Source: Leptodontidium sp. MPI-SDFR-AT-0119
Lineage: Eukaryota > Ascomycota > Leotiomycetes > Helotiales > Leptodontidiaceae
DNA: 64,000 nt
Reading direction: 5' to 3'
NCBI GenBank assembly: GCA_020726505.1
Contig: JAHLEZ010000034.1
Coordinates: forward strand, 310,001 to 374,000
Every line of letters begins with the position of its first letter. The stretch's first letter is position 1. The notes under the pieces were generated by a model that did no database searches, had not been told where the DNA came from, and worked only from the letters and a program-made list of their open reading frames with translations. The position numbers and the translations under genes are program-made. Positions 34,471 to 46,792 of this stretch are shown here, one piece after another.

Positions 34471-36751
34471 ATGGCTTCAAATATTCCCGATAGCCTTGCG
34501 CAGAGCCATCTCACAGCTCAAGATATCAACTCTTCTAGCTCATAGGCAGGAGATGGACGTGTCCACGATTTCGTCCACGCAGTCGGAAAAGACCCGTGCG
34601 GGATATGCAACAATTTGATTCACTCTACCCATCCATCGATATGGGCGCGAATGTTTGGAACTATAAACACAACACCAGTCGAAGTTGCTCGTGCGGCCGA
34701 GCGTGGTTGCATTTGGTGCTTAATGTGCTGGCGCGGGTTGGCTGCTTTCCTGAAGCCAAGCCATCTTCGAATGATCCGGGGATCAAGTGTCATGGCATTT
34801 ACGTACAATTTGTTGCGATATCCCCGAGACGTATTCAATATTTCTACTTTCTACGGCTGGAGGTGGAATCGGCTTGAAATTGAATTCTATGTTCCAGATG
34901 GTGTGTCCCTTCTCCAAATCAGCCCAAAGGTCGAGACTTCAATCTGACTGTGAATTTAGGCCTCAACTCCCCATCGCAATACTTGAATCACAAGCACCAT
35001 GTTCCTTTGAAATCATCATCAGAGGAATCTTTCAACACCATCCGAAGTTGGATAAAAACCTGTCAGGACTCACATTCAGCCTGCAACGATACTACTCTAG
35101 ACCCGGTTCCTACTCGTCTCTTAGACACGTCAGGAAGCAGAATCCGATTGATAGAAACGGCCAGTAGCACAGCCGAGACTATCAATACTCTCCAGCTCGC
35201 GGCTCTTAGCCACTGCTGGGGCCCCAAACATTTCTTCGTGACTGATCGTAACAATATCCAAGATAATAAGATCAACATCAAATGGGGAGATCTGACAAGA
35301 ACTTTTCAAGACGCGGTCGTGATTACTAGAAAGCTTGGGATACAATACCTTTGGATAGATTCCTTGTTAGTATGTTCAATGGAATGAAGGGAAAGCATAC
35401 CTGCTAACGCTTGGTCATTAACAGGTGCATTATTCAAAATGATGAAACAGATTGGGAAAGAGAAGCATCACGGATGGCAGGAATTTACAGCAACGCTGTT
35501 ATTACCATTGCTGCCACACATTCCAAGAGCGGATTTGCAGGCATCTTTTCCACCCGTGACGTTGGTGCGGTGAAAGTGTTGGCATCACCTGATGAACAGT
35601 GTCAAGTCTTTGCTCGCAGAAAGTTACAGCACGAGGCAAATCCAAATTTACCTTTCGAGGAGGCGTTATTGACTAGTGCTTGGACCCTCCAAGAGCATCT
35701 ACTGTCCAGAAGAATTGTCCACTACTGTAAGAACGAGATATTCTGGGAGTGTCGGATAGGCTCCGCTTGCGAGTGCACACCAACTATAGAGCCTTCTGCG
35801 CCAAGGCTCTCTTCTACATCAAACAAATTAGATCGAATGGTAACTTCCATTGGTGCGCCGTTGAATTGGGGTAGTGACAGCACATCCAAGAATGGGTTAT
35901 GGAGGGGCCTTGTCGAAGAATACACCAAAAGACGTCTGACCAAACCTTCGGACAAGCTGCCTGCAATTTCGTCATTGCGTAAACACTTTGTACAGAACCA
36001 AAGAAATTATGATTTACCGTCTGGCTCACAGTCTCTGCACGACGAGACTGTCAGACATTTGTTGTGGTCTGCCGATGCTACTCCTTTCAGGGAGACTATA
36101 CGACGCCCGGAGCGGAAAGCTCCATCGTGGAGCTGGGCATCTCTTGACGGCGATATCACCTACGACTATTTCCAATTAAAATCACCATGGAATATTACTT
36201 GTCATATTTCCGACCATTCCATCTCCACGATTTCACGGTCTCAATACATTGAAGGTACCCTTAAGATTCGCGGTCAAACAGTTACAGCGACACTGTGTTG
36301 CAGAACGGCAACGAAATATCAGAGAGGTGTTAATAGTCAGCGGGATTTCAATGGGGTACCTTTAAAATGGACAATTTACCTGCCTGGCGTAATAGAAAGA
36401 AACGGAGCCGAACGGCAATTCGACCCAGATGAATCTATTACAAGATCTGCGCCTATAGCAAGAGCACATCATTCCATACAGACTTCTCAAACGCGTCGGA
36501 TCTTTCGTACATTGCCAGAAGTCTTATGTTTACGGATTGCTACTGGAGTTGCTTTCCAGATGGCAAAAAGGAGGAAAGAAGGTGGGCCTGATCATGATAA
36601 ATGGACTCAAAGAGAGGAGGGATCTATCGCATTAATACTCTCGAACGAAGATACGGTGCCTGGAACGTACAAGCGCATTGGTATAGCACATATTGATGAC
36701 AAGAGTCATTGGTTTGATAACGCGAAAGAGATGGAAGTTGAGATTGTATAG
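34471..36751 (+). pseudogene. HET-domain gene 2, early stop codon
   Basis: Three exons, 34471-34900, 34960-35365 and 35425-36751, total 721 codons in one frame, interrupted only by TAG at 34543-34545 (codon 25). The N-terminal CGICNNL...GCIWCLMC region is the Cys-rich lead common in this subclass. The HET core reads [45 protein letters not shown] and EREASRMAGIYSNAVITIAA. Downstream APSWSWASLDG is also a family mark. CAG-to-TAG would explain the stop. Translation from a later Met (about 34650) could still yield a protein with the HET domain, so loss of function is likely but not certain. Confidence 0.85.
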
Positions 36752-36861
36752 TGTACGGTCCGATACGGGAGGCATCTTGCTCTCCTCCGTCTGAAAATCA
36801 GCTTTAGTATGATTTACAGATATAGAGTACAAAGGACTTTCGTTCCAGGATTCAAATAGGA

Positions 36862-37431
36862 TTGGGAGTTCAAGCGGCGAGGTTTGTCGGCTCGGCTCGG
36901 CTCGGCTATGGCCACATTCTTAACCCGAACTTTTCATGGCCAGAGCCATTCAAGTTTTCAGGCGCAAAATCAGATAATTCTATTCACGCCATCATCGATA
37001 CCTTTGCACAATATGACAACGATCCCATTCCAATGACGCCAAGGAGGCTGGGAGAAACAATGGCATTCTGCGGGTTTGCTGCCATGCCCGTAGGAACGTC
37101 TGAGATTGTCCCTGATATCATAGAGGGTTGGATCAACAATGCCGACATGGATGGGTTCAACGTCACCTACGTGTCTAACCCTGAATCATTCGAAAATGTA
37201 GTAGAGCTCCTCGTGCCGGTGCTTCAGGAGTGAGGGCTGATGTGGAAAGATTATGATGTACCCGGAGGCACATTTAGGGAGAATCTATATCGCACACCAG
37301 GGCAGAAAACACCTATGGCCACGCATCCAGCCTCGAGATTCGATACCGAGGAGCTGCTGGAGACAAATGGGGATGGCAAAGGAGGCATTTTGATCGATCG
37401 CATAAATGTTGCCAATCAGGTCCCGAAGTAA
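36862..37431 (+). pseudogene. C-terminal remnant of a luciferase-like FMN monooxygenase (NtaA/DszA type)
   Basis: The frame reads AMPVGTSEIVPDIIEGWINN, DMDGFNVTYVSNPESFENVV and ELLVPVLQ. After a TGA (37231-37233) it continues in the same frame with WKDYDVPGGTFRENLYRTPG and THPASRF. This order (PVGTPE.VAD.., DGFN..Y...P.SFED, LVP.LQ.RG, YA.GTLRE.L) is the end of bacterial-luciferase-superfamily flavin monooxygenases. The N-terminal flavin-binding half is absent; only about 190 codons remain. CGA-to-TGA would explain the stop. A small GGCTC repeat lies just upstream, near 36889-36905. Confidence 0.7.
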
Positions 37432-38320
37432 AAACAGTCGCTACGAATGGCGACGAATTGCCAGCAGTGAATGGACTCAAGATCAGGGAGGTTTCAGAGA
37501 AGATTCATGAGGTTCCGACGAGTGCAGCGGAGGTCAAATGTCAGTCATGATAATTCAATTCAATGATTGTATCTAGATCGTTTCAATCAGAATAAATCTT
37601 GCTGATCCGTGTGTCCTTCATGATATTGTTTGCTATTCTATGTAAGTACACCACACCCTCTTTACGAGAATAAGTAACGACGTTATAAGCTCCGTCCTCT
37701 AACATCCTTTCTTCTTACGAGTTATCGAGAGTCTAGTGAGCTATAACCGCAATTAGTTTATATCGTATATCACACTTATATATAATACCGACCCGCTCTT
37801 CCTCTCTATCCTTTAGGTAGAATATATGCGCAAAACCCGTCCCGCACTAAAGCACGTCCGGATCCTTATATCGGAAGAATATAAAGGCTTCTTATAATCG
37901 TTCTTTAATATCTCAAAGGGTAACAGCTAACACGGAAAAGACGCTCAGACTATTTTCTGGATCAGGAAACACTAGCTACTTTTGACTATTGCGGGCTTTG
38001 CGATTGGGGGCGTGGTTAGTGCTTTACTTTAGTGGGTGTGGAATATCTGGATTGTGGGGGGTAAGAGGACGAATGCTGGGAGGAGGATATCGCTCTAGAA
38101 GATGGTATCTGGAAAGGAGAGGTATGAATTGCTTGATCGCATAGCTTGACTCTCCGACTATGAACGCAGCGATTAGTCGAGTTTAAGCCTTACTTCTGAG
38201 TCCTTGATCGCGTGTTTGGATAGCAGGAGATTAGAAAGAAAGAAAGAAAGCCAGCGAGGCAGTCCTCGCTAGTGTAGCTTAGGACTGGATTTTCTCTCTG
38301 TGTGCTGGGTACATGTTTAT
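37432..38320. other. Intergenic, AT-leaning, with an (AAAG)n microsatellite
   Basis: The microsatellite is at about 38232-38250. No gene is supported. Confidence 0.45.
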
Positions 38321-38326
38321 ATACAA

Positions 38327-39640
38327 TCAGGTCACATAAGTTTGTTCACGTGACCAAACACAAGCCTTCACTTGATTAAGCTATAACTTTTGCATATCTC
38401 TATCTCAAGGTCTCTAAATATACTCAAATTGAACCTCTAGTACTTTGTTGTTCCTCCTTTGTTTTTTAAACAAGCTTCTCATCTTCGTGGCACAGAATCG
38501 TAAAGCTTTAAAAGGAACTTAGGCTTAATTGATAGCTAAATCTCTTTAAGAGTAAACCTCAAATTTATAGCGTTCTTGCACTTGTGTCGTCGTTTAGTAA
38601 TTATATCTTTAATATATTTCTATAGATTCTTAATAGGATTAAGATCTAGTGATTGTGGAGGCTAAGTCATCTAATTAATGTGTTTGTTGTTGAGATATTT
38701 AGTAATAATCTTTGCCTTATGCCACGGAGTATTATCTTCTTGTATTATAACGTCGTTGCCGTATTTTACTCGCATTTTATTGTAGAATAAAATGAAGTAG
38801 TATTACAAGACCTATTTATAACGCTTCGCTGTTATATTCTCTCTTAAAAGTAGTAAATATAACGGTCCTATCTCGTCTCTATAAAAACAACTCTACGTAC
38901 TAATAATAGTCCTCTTACTCTTAAAAGTAAGTCGCAGATTCTAATCTACGTACTCCTCTTCCCTTCTTAGCCCACGAGTAACGTTAAATGTTATTAAATC
39001 CTCTATTACTTTAAATGTGACCTTATTACTTTAATACACCTTCCTATTATCTCGTCTAATAGCTTTTTAGTTCCATAATGAATTCGGCGTTTCTTTTTGT
39101 AAAGGAGAGTAAGGTATAGCTTCTTGCGTAGTCGGCGCTTCGCTTTACTAAAGGATTTAAGGACTTTAGTAACTATATAATAATTAAGTTAATAGCCTAA
39201 TTTAGACAATGTTATGAGCGCTTTTAGGGTCATACGTGGCTTGTGTAAAGTAGTACGTAGTAAAGCTCTAGATTCTCGTGAACTAAGTAGCTTTAGCCTC
39301 CCACTTCTTAGCTTGCTCTTAAACGTTATAGAACTAGATTTTATATGACGCTTAATAAATCGTGTGATCGTTTCCGTAGTATATAGGGTCTTGTTAGAAA
39401 TCTCCCGCGGCGAATAGCCTTCTTAATAAAGGGTCTAAATAATAACTCGTTAAACCGGGGTGAGCTTTATACCTCGCTTTTTAAGTACAACACTTATTTT
39501 TAAAGTGTTATAGAAAGTGTAAATAAAATAGAAGAAAAATTGAATTTATTAATTATGTGTGTGAGTAGTGAGGGGTAGAATGTCTTAGATTAAACGAAAA
39601 CTTTATAAGTGTATAATTCTGCACAAACTTTTATGACCTA
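38327..39640 (-). mobile_element. Tc1/mariner-type transposon relic, RIP-damaged
   Basis: About 1.3 kb, the usual Tc1 size. The left end (AGGTCACATAAGTTTGTTCA, from 38329) is matched inverted near 39620-39638 by AGGTCATAAAAGTTTGTGCA. On the minus strand around 38760-38630 the transposase reads IIQEDNTPWHKAKII, then PPQSLDLNPIKNL after stop codons, the classic Asp region and DLNPIENLW motif of Tc1-family DDE enzymes. Stops are dense. Confidence 0.75.
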
Positions 39641-41096
39641 ATTATATATACGTAAAGTTTTTCTCTTTCCACATTGCCCGGAAAGGGAGCAGGTAATGAT
39701 TGTGGGATTCCGCTCAATCGATATTATAGATACTGATATACTTATTAATAGTCCGAGAGGAATCAATTACGTTCTTCATTGTTCCCCCTCCACCTCGCTC
39801 CTAACTTGCTCTTCTACTACTTTCGCCCAGAAATTCAGCTCGACCTCTGCCTTCTCTGAGATGCACGCTGGTGGGAGTTTAGTACTGCTTTCCTTAGGAT
39901 TTCACGCATTCTTCCCAAGTACGAAAGCAAGAGGTTGACTCTTGTACAAACTCAGGCAGGCGATTCCCTCTCAGAAACCCTCTTCAAATCAAAATTGAAA
40001 TGGATAATCTTATTTCTTCAAAACCTTCACGCCTGTGTCCGTTACATCTTTTTCTGTCTGCTAAACTGCATCTCACCTCGATCAACCGGAGGAAACTTTG
40101 AAAGATTAGATCGCCAAACCCAAAAGCGTGGGTATGAGAGCATTTCCTTTAAAAGTCTGTCTACATTCTATTTCCATTTCCTTGGGTGAAGCCAGTGCAT
40201 CTTTGGTTAGCACCGAGGCTTTCCTTGAGAGCATGATTCGTTGCGAAGAGATCGGTCGAGTGTCTTGGAGCAAATACAGCGACTGGCACGAGGATGAAGA
40301 TTATTTGTGAACTTCTAGTCTCTATTCTAATTGTATATCTGCTATTAGCATAGTAATAAGACATTCTCACCAATACCAGATCATTCGAATTGAGTTAGAG
40401 ATCAGCCAGCTTTTGCGAGCTACGACTACCCCTACAAATACATCAAACGTCCCAAGTTCTTCTCGCCTCACCAACGATTCAAGGATTACGTATTACCACA
40501 TATCATCCCATCCTTTTATCTATACTAATATAAGCATCAGAGTAACCTCATACAAAGCATATATCAAACCCATCTCAGAACCTATCTTATATCCAATGCC
40601 CAGTTCCCAATCCTGATTCTCCGTTCTAGTGCGTTCATCATCAAAGCCCAGTCCCCCGAGCAACTCTACCAAGTTTCTACTCAATGTCCCAAGATACAGA
40701 TACAGTGTAAAAGACTAGCGCTTTCCTATCTGATACATCGCAATACCACATCCAACGTTCATAGACATTCCGCGAATATGTCCGTCGAATAAAAAAGCAG
40801 CGTGAATATATTTGCAACCCAGAAATAGGAAAAAAAATCTTTACTGTCTTTTTGAAGAAATGCAGTTCACTTTTGCCCATTTTTCCACCTGCCACGCAAG
40901 TTCCCATGTGTATCCTACATGCGAACAGAAAAGAAACTCATGAACAATCTAAAGCATAATTGCACAAGAATATATATCAGCTCAAAGGAAATCAATGAGG
41001 AAACTATAAGTTCAAAAACGAAAACAAAGGTCGCGGTACAATGGAGGATACTAAAAGCAGACATCAGGTTAGAAACTCATACAAATAAAGAATGCT
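39641..41096. other. Intergenic, no supported gene
   Basis: Scattered short ORFs only. It should include the 3' flank of the Clr5-protease gene. Confidence 0.45.
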
Positions 41097-44000
41097 TTAA
41101 AGGTAAATATCCATGTCGAGTGTAGAATCGACCGATACCAGGATGCCATTGCCACCCGAGGAGCTAGGGTCAAACAATTGATTCGCTTGGCCAGCTACGC
41201 GAAGGAGAGTAATCTCATTGTCGAGGGATGCGATACTCTCCTCAGCTTCCCAAGTTGACACACTCAAGTTGCAAATTCTGCAGCTATCCTTGGAAACACA
41301 TTGAACCCCAGGAAATTCGACGGTGCCGCTATTGAGTAGAAGAGCTCCAGGCTCATCGTCAACGTGGCCGTACTCTCGATCAGCACAAATGGTGACTTGT
41401 GCTGCTCCCGTGAAATCCTTGATATCATCGAAGATCTCATGTATCGGTGTGAAGTAGGTGATGATGTCGCCATCTTCATCCCCATCCCCGTTTTTGAAAT
41501 CACGGCCCCACAATTGACCAATTACATTATCGGTGCTCGTTTCAAGAATCCATGCACCAGAATCACCACAAGCACCAATTCCGCTACGTATCCATGTCTG
41601 TTCGGGCGTTGAGTTGGATCTTACAACAGACCATTCATCGGATTCTCGATATTCGCCCTCGTCGTTCGAAAGAAACAAGCGGGTAGCATCTCCATTGACG
41701 ATGCCTTCTTGACACCCAGTCGTTCGACCAACAGAAAATATAGCAGCACCTGGCACAACCAGCGATGTATCGCGACACCAGTGTCTCTCGCATGGCGTGA
41801 CGTTAGACCCTACTCTGGCACTGTCTACTTTACAGATAGCCCAGTCCATCTCAACATTCGATACACCATCGCGCGAAAGGCGGTTGCGGAAGCCCGACGA
41901 AAGGACAAGGTTCCCGAACGAGAAAGCGTTTAGACATTTCTTGATTTTTTCGAACACGGCTTTGACACAAGCAAGGTGAAAGTACTCCTCCGTTAACTTG
42001 ACATGATCCCATAACTCTGCGAATTCCTTGACCTCTTGAAGCGAAGGTTGAGTAATGGCGGTTCCAGCTTGATGTACCCGTCCAGTGTTTTCATCGGTGA
42101 ATAAGTGGTGCACGGTTAGTATGTGAGGAATTCCGTCGATGTAGATATAACCTCCTAGTGTAGCTGTATCTTTGATGCTTCCGTCGACGCCAATAGAGGC
42201 GCCCATTGGTGGTTTTGGAGAAAAGGCAGTATTTCGCGCGGTACAGGGCATGACGTCCAGATCTGATCTTGTTGCCGTTCTCTTCACCGTTCCAACGGTA
42301 AAAACTATTGAAGGTGCATCCAGAGGTTGAAGAACATCAGCGATGGATTGTTTGATTTTTTCTTTCTGTTCTTCCGAACGTAAATTGCTGGTCTGAATAC
42401 GGATGATGGGAGATGAATCGTCCTTGCTCCTTCCTTGTCGCAACAATGTGATCGATACACTAGAATCACCTTCATTGCAAAGGAGACCCTTCATTATCGG
42501 CAACGCATTTTTATGCCAGACAGAGATCAACTGAACATCCTTCTGCGCATCTATTGGGAAAATGCGTTTGGTGCTTCCTACTTCCGGAACAGGTGTTGCA
42601 GGCGCAGCCGCCATCTTGCCTCCGATCGACTTAGGTCTGCTTGGTTGATCAGCCTTTTCATGCGTCATGGTTGCCTCGGGCGTGCTTAGCATGTCTCCTG
42701 ATGAACTATGTGTTCCAGTATTAGCTTGTCTAATACCTTCGAATGTTCGCGCAGGATATGTAATGCCAGTCCCGTGCTCGGCTGATCTGGGGGACTCGGT
42801 GGGCAAGGTAGTTGCTAGTCCATCCATGGACATACCATCCCTCGAAATGCCTGCCCCGGCAGAAAGGAGAATTTGTTTCACTCTCGTCAGATGGTCAAGT
42901 TTGCTGCTGATAAAAGGTGTGACCACTCGAAGCCGACATAGCTCTAAATAATAGATTTCGTCTTTAACCGCTGCGAGAGTCAATTGTTTGCCTTTCCGAG
43001 TTTTACCAATTGAATTCACCATCCATCGTTGTTTCTCGTAAGTCTCGAGTGAAAGCACGTACTCCAGAACCTCATCCAAACCTCGAATAGCGATATTATG
43101 AACGAGACTATTGCCTTCAGGATCGAGAGCGTGTAGTACTTCAAGACGCTCAGGACAAGTTTCGGGAATTAGCTTTCGGAATAGTGCTGCAGTTTGGCTA
43201 GGCGTTTCAGGGGTCCTCTCAGGATCGTTATTGCATCGTGCATGCGTCACAAGTAGATGTGCAGGTGTCAAGCCAGTATCATCTGGTGCGTTGCGATCGC
43301 GACCGTACGCCACTGCACACTCCATCTGATCAAGATAAGAGTCCGAGTGTGCGTTCGTCTGATTGCAAATTTGGCATTGAAATTGCATGCCAAAGAATTG
43401 GATTCCACGTGCCCCTCGAGCTATATCATGAAACCCGTAAGTTTGAGTGCAGCTAGACTTGAATCCAGCCTCAGATAGAAAAAGTCTTGCTTCCGTGATC
43501 CCAATTTGAATTTTGACGAAGTCTGTTGGTGATTCTGTTTTGACTTTTAAGGACGCTTGACGTACCATCTCGAAGACACTTCTGCCGGATGTGTCGAGTG
43601 AATGAAGTGACGATACAGCACTTGGAAAGGTTCTTAGGACTCGCTGATACATGGGCCGCTCTAAGGGTTGTTGTAGAAGTGTGTGGAGCGGCGTACGGCA
43701 GTAAATATCGCGCTGAGAAAGAAGTGCACCGGGAGGATTACAACGATCTCTATACCAATCCAAAAGGCTTATTAATTGATCTCCGAGGTCCTGCGGGTTG
43801 AGTACGTGAAGAGGGTTTTGGCCAAAGAAGTTCTGGCAAGTATCTGCACGATCGAAGATTTGGTTGAGATAATTGATTCCCACCCCAGCTATCATCAGAT
43901 AATGTGTTGAATTGCCAGCAAAATCAACCTTCTCGAGATCACACAATCTCCTGTTGGCGGCCAAGAAATCATCGCAACTCATTGAGCGAGCATGAACCAT

Positions 44001-44845
44001 CAAGGCGTGCCATCGAGTGAAGCCACACACGGAACATCTGGTAGCGTAGTCTTGCCACCACATTACACTGCTATGATCTATTCCACAAGGTATAACGCGT
44101 AGAGTAGCATTCCACAGACCTAACGTTGCATCGTGCTTCGGGGGCTTTAGCGGACGGGTTTGGGACTGTGACTGTGGCTTGGAACTGGTGTATTGACTAC
44201 CATTGCTGATAGACGAGGAGGTAGTTGCGACGGAGAGCCTGGGACTCGAAAATCTGTCGTCGAATTGTGTGTACGCCGAACTACTACTGGAGCTCCAAGT
44301 ATTTATTGTTGAGATCGACATCCGGTTCTCGATTGTAGGCTCGTTCGGTTCAATTTGTTGTGGAGGAATTAACATGTAAGATCCAATGGCCCGGGAGCTT
44401 GGCTCCGATTTACTTGCTCGGATTGGGAGCAGGGCGCGAGCTTGGGAAGAAGCATCTGCCGCTGCATCTGGCTTGTTGGAATTTGACACCATGGCATACA
44501 ATTTGATAACCATGTTTTCTCGTTCATACTGAGTGGTCGGAAAGCGCCAAGCGCGGAATCGATTGTAGTAGGTCTTATGACTGTTGGCCTGTTAGTCGCA
44601 ATACAGATAGTGACAGATAGCTCCACTCACGAACATTCCAGCTTCCTCTTCATCGCATTCTCAATTTGTGGAAAGCTCGCCATAGTCATGTACAACCGTA
44701 TGAGGTCCGGTTGATATGGTGCAGCCCAGTCCTTGTATGCCCTTACACCCTCGGGATCGAGGGTTTCTTGAAACATACGGCATTGGTCGTCCGTAAGGGA
44801 CAAGCACTGCGCTTGTGTAGGCAGAAGGGGGTTTCGTGAGGCCAT
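41097..44845 (-). CDS. Clr5-domain/ankyrin-like protein with C-terminal trypsin-like serine protease domain
   Basis: Two exons, 44845-44631 and 44580-41097, give 1232 residues. The 50-nt intron has GTGAGT and CAACAG ends. Residues about 37-92 (YKDWAAPYQPDLIRLYM, MKRKLECSSHKTYYNRFRAW) match the Clr5 pattern: Trp, then LY.., then a Y..R...W tail. A Ser-rich linker follows, then ankyrin-like units (GQNPLHVL, YCRTPLHTLLQQ, DTGLTPAHLLV, PEGNSLVHNIAI). The C-terminal 350 residues look like a chymotrypsin-fold protease: LTVHHLF (His about 895), VEMDWAICKVD (Asp about 984) and GACGDSGAWI (Ser about 1078), with spacing suited to a catalytic triad. No signal peptide, so intracellular action is inferred. 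It is divergent from HET gene 3 with 1.95 kb between starts. The frame is intact. A role in self/non-self or effector-triggered cleavage is speculation. Confidence 0.82.
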
Positions 44846-46792
44846 GATGAACGTAATGGTAGGTCAAGAGGATCCTGGGCTGAACTCTATATATTTGTGG
44901 TTTCATTCGTAGAACTTGGATTGAGGTTCGCCAAAAGCAGAGGGCCGGCCCAGGGAGGGAGTTCGTTTTTGTAAAAAAGATACTCTTCTTTTCAAAATCT
45001 CTGGGAACTCCAGCCGTGATGCGTCGGCTCGCTGAGATGAAAAATAGGCGATGTCGGTGGGTCGGTCCCAGCGAGGTGAGAGGTTCGAGGTGGAAATTGG
45101 TGCAATAAAAGAGGGACGAGAGAAATATAAGAACATGCGACGGTGAAATAAACAATCTGAGCACAATGAACACACTGCAGAATAGGGGGTAGGGAGACTT
45201 ACTGACAACCAACCCCCTTCCGTACCGCGACCCAGGCCTCCCATCCTTGAACTAACCTCCATGATCCACATTCTGTGGCTGTTCCTGCATTAGGTTCTAG
45301 CTGCAGGTCCATGATGTCTGCTAGGTAGGATAGGGGAAGTTCAAGGGCTACTGTTTGGGGGTCCACCTGCCCACAGATTTCAGTCAACACTTCATAACTC
45401 TACAACCACGCATTCAAAAAATATAATTCCAACGGTAGAATAGTCTTTCAAAGAGTCTCTACATGTAGTTAATTTTTTGTGCGTTGTTGTTGCGTTTGGG
45501 GGGGGGGGGGTCATTCAAGAACCCGGCTAGAGCTATTACCAACCACACTTAACCGCTGTACGGACCGTACCATCGTAGAAAAGTGTGGCGTCGCGAAGAC
45601 GCAGTCATGGTCCCTGGGGAAGGCTGCCGGCTCAGGCCACATCCACGTTAGGCACCGCACCTTGCCCTCCTTACCTCACCGAGCCGTTCGTGAAATAAGG
45701 CGACGAGGGAGAGAAGGACTTGCCCAAGGGGTCGAAGGAGGCGAAATACAGTAATACATACATACTGATTGATGCATGTCTGTCTTCACTTGGAGGCCTC
45801 TCTTGACAAATTCAGCCTTCTTCGGGGCAAGCAAGCTCCAGAAAGATCATCAGTCCTAGGAGCCGGGAGACAATCCCGAAACGTCTGTCCGGAGGCTTGT
45901 CCAGCCAGCTCTCTCTCGTGATATTTTAAGATCTGCAGAACATGAAACTCGAAACATGAAAAACTTGAATCTAAACTAAAAATTTCTGCACACGAGGGCC
46001 ACGAACACAAAGCCTGGCCAGTGACACGCGTCCGAGAAAGGAACAATCAAAACAAGCTTCGCAGATGCGTGGAATGAGCCTGGTGATGCTGCCCCTTTTC
46101 CGCGTCCCTCCACCCCTGGCCTGCATGCATGTCAGCTGTCTCAAACAACAAATTAGGTCTTCAGCTCAGCCTCGCAGAAGCAACTTTCTTCCACGCGGCG
46201 TGGGGGTTTGTTTCTAGAAGGAACTTTGACATGAAGGAAATGAGTGATACGATCGCGTGCGGCTTCGCAGAGATTTCGCAGAAACCACCAATCGAAGTCG
46301 GACGAGGAGAGGAATTGGTGTGGTGGTCCTTCTTGCAGATAATTTGTTCGTCGAAATAAGGGACACGCTTGAATCGTCATGAGGCCAGACACAAGGCACA
46401 CACACATACCACACCTAAAGCCAGCCAAGCCGCTTTTGCTCGCTAAGCAATAGACTCAGAATTTCCCTCGTCCCTACTTTTCCATTTTGCTCTTCTCGCC
46501 CTCCCCGGATCGAGCCAAACCTTCTTCTTCATCGATTCTCCTTCTTAGGAGCATAAGACTTTTAAACTTTTGGAATACTTAACTCATTTTTATCTAAACA
46601 TAATTCAAGCTGCTCTTTTACGTCTCTCAATTCGATATCCTTTTCCTTGTCGGTGAGGCTTTGCCAAGGGGAGCTGAATATGGTCATGCAACCAATCGGG
46701 ACCAACTGCTTTTTTCACGATGGAGTACATATCTACTCTATCCCCCCTCTTTTGCAGCCTTCACAGACGATGAAACCAGCTTAAGCACGGTA
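44846..46792. other. Shared upstream region of the Clr5-protease and HET gene 3
   Basis: Divergent promoter region. A run of about 12 G lies at 45497-45508. CT-rich stretches precede both starts. Short ORFs have no recognisable domain. Confidence 0.45.
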
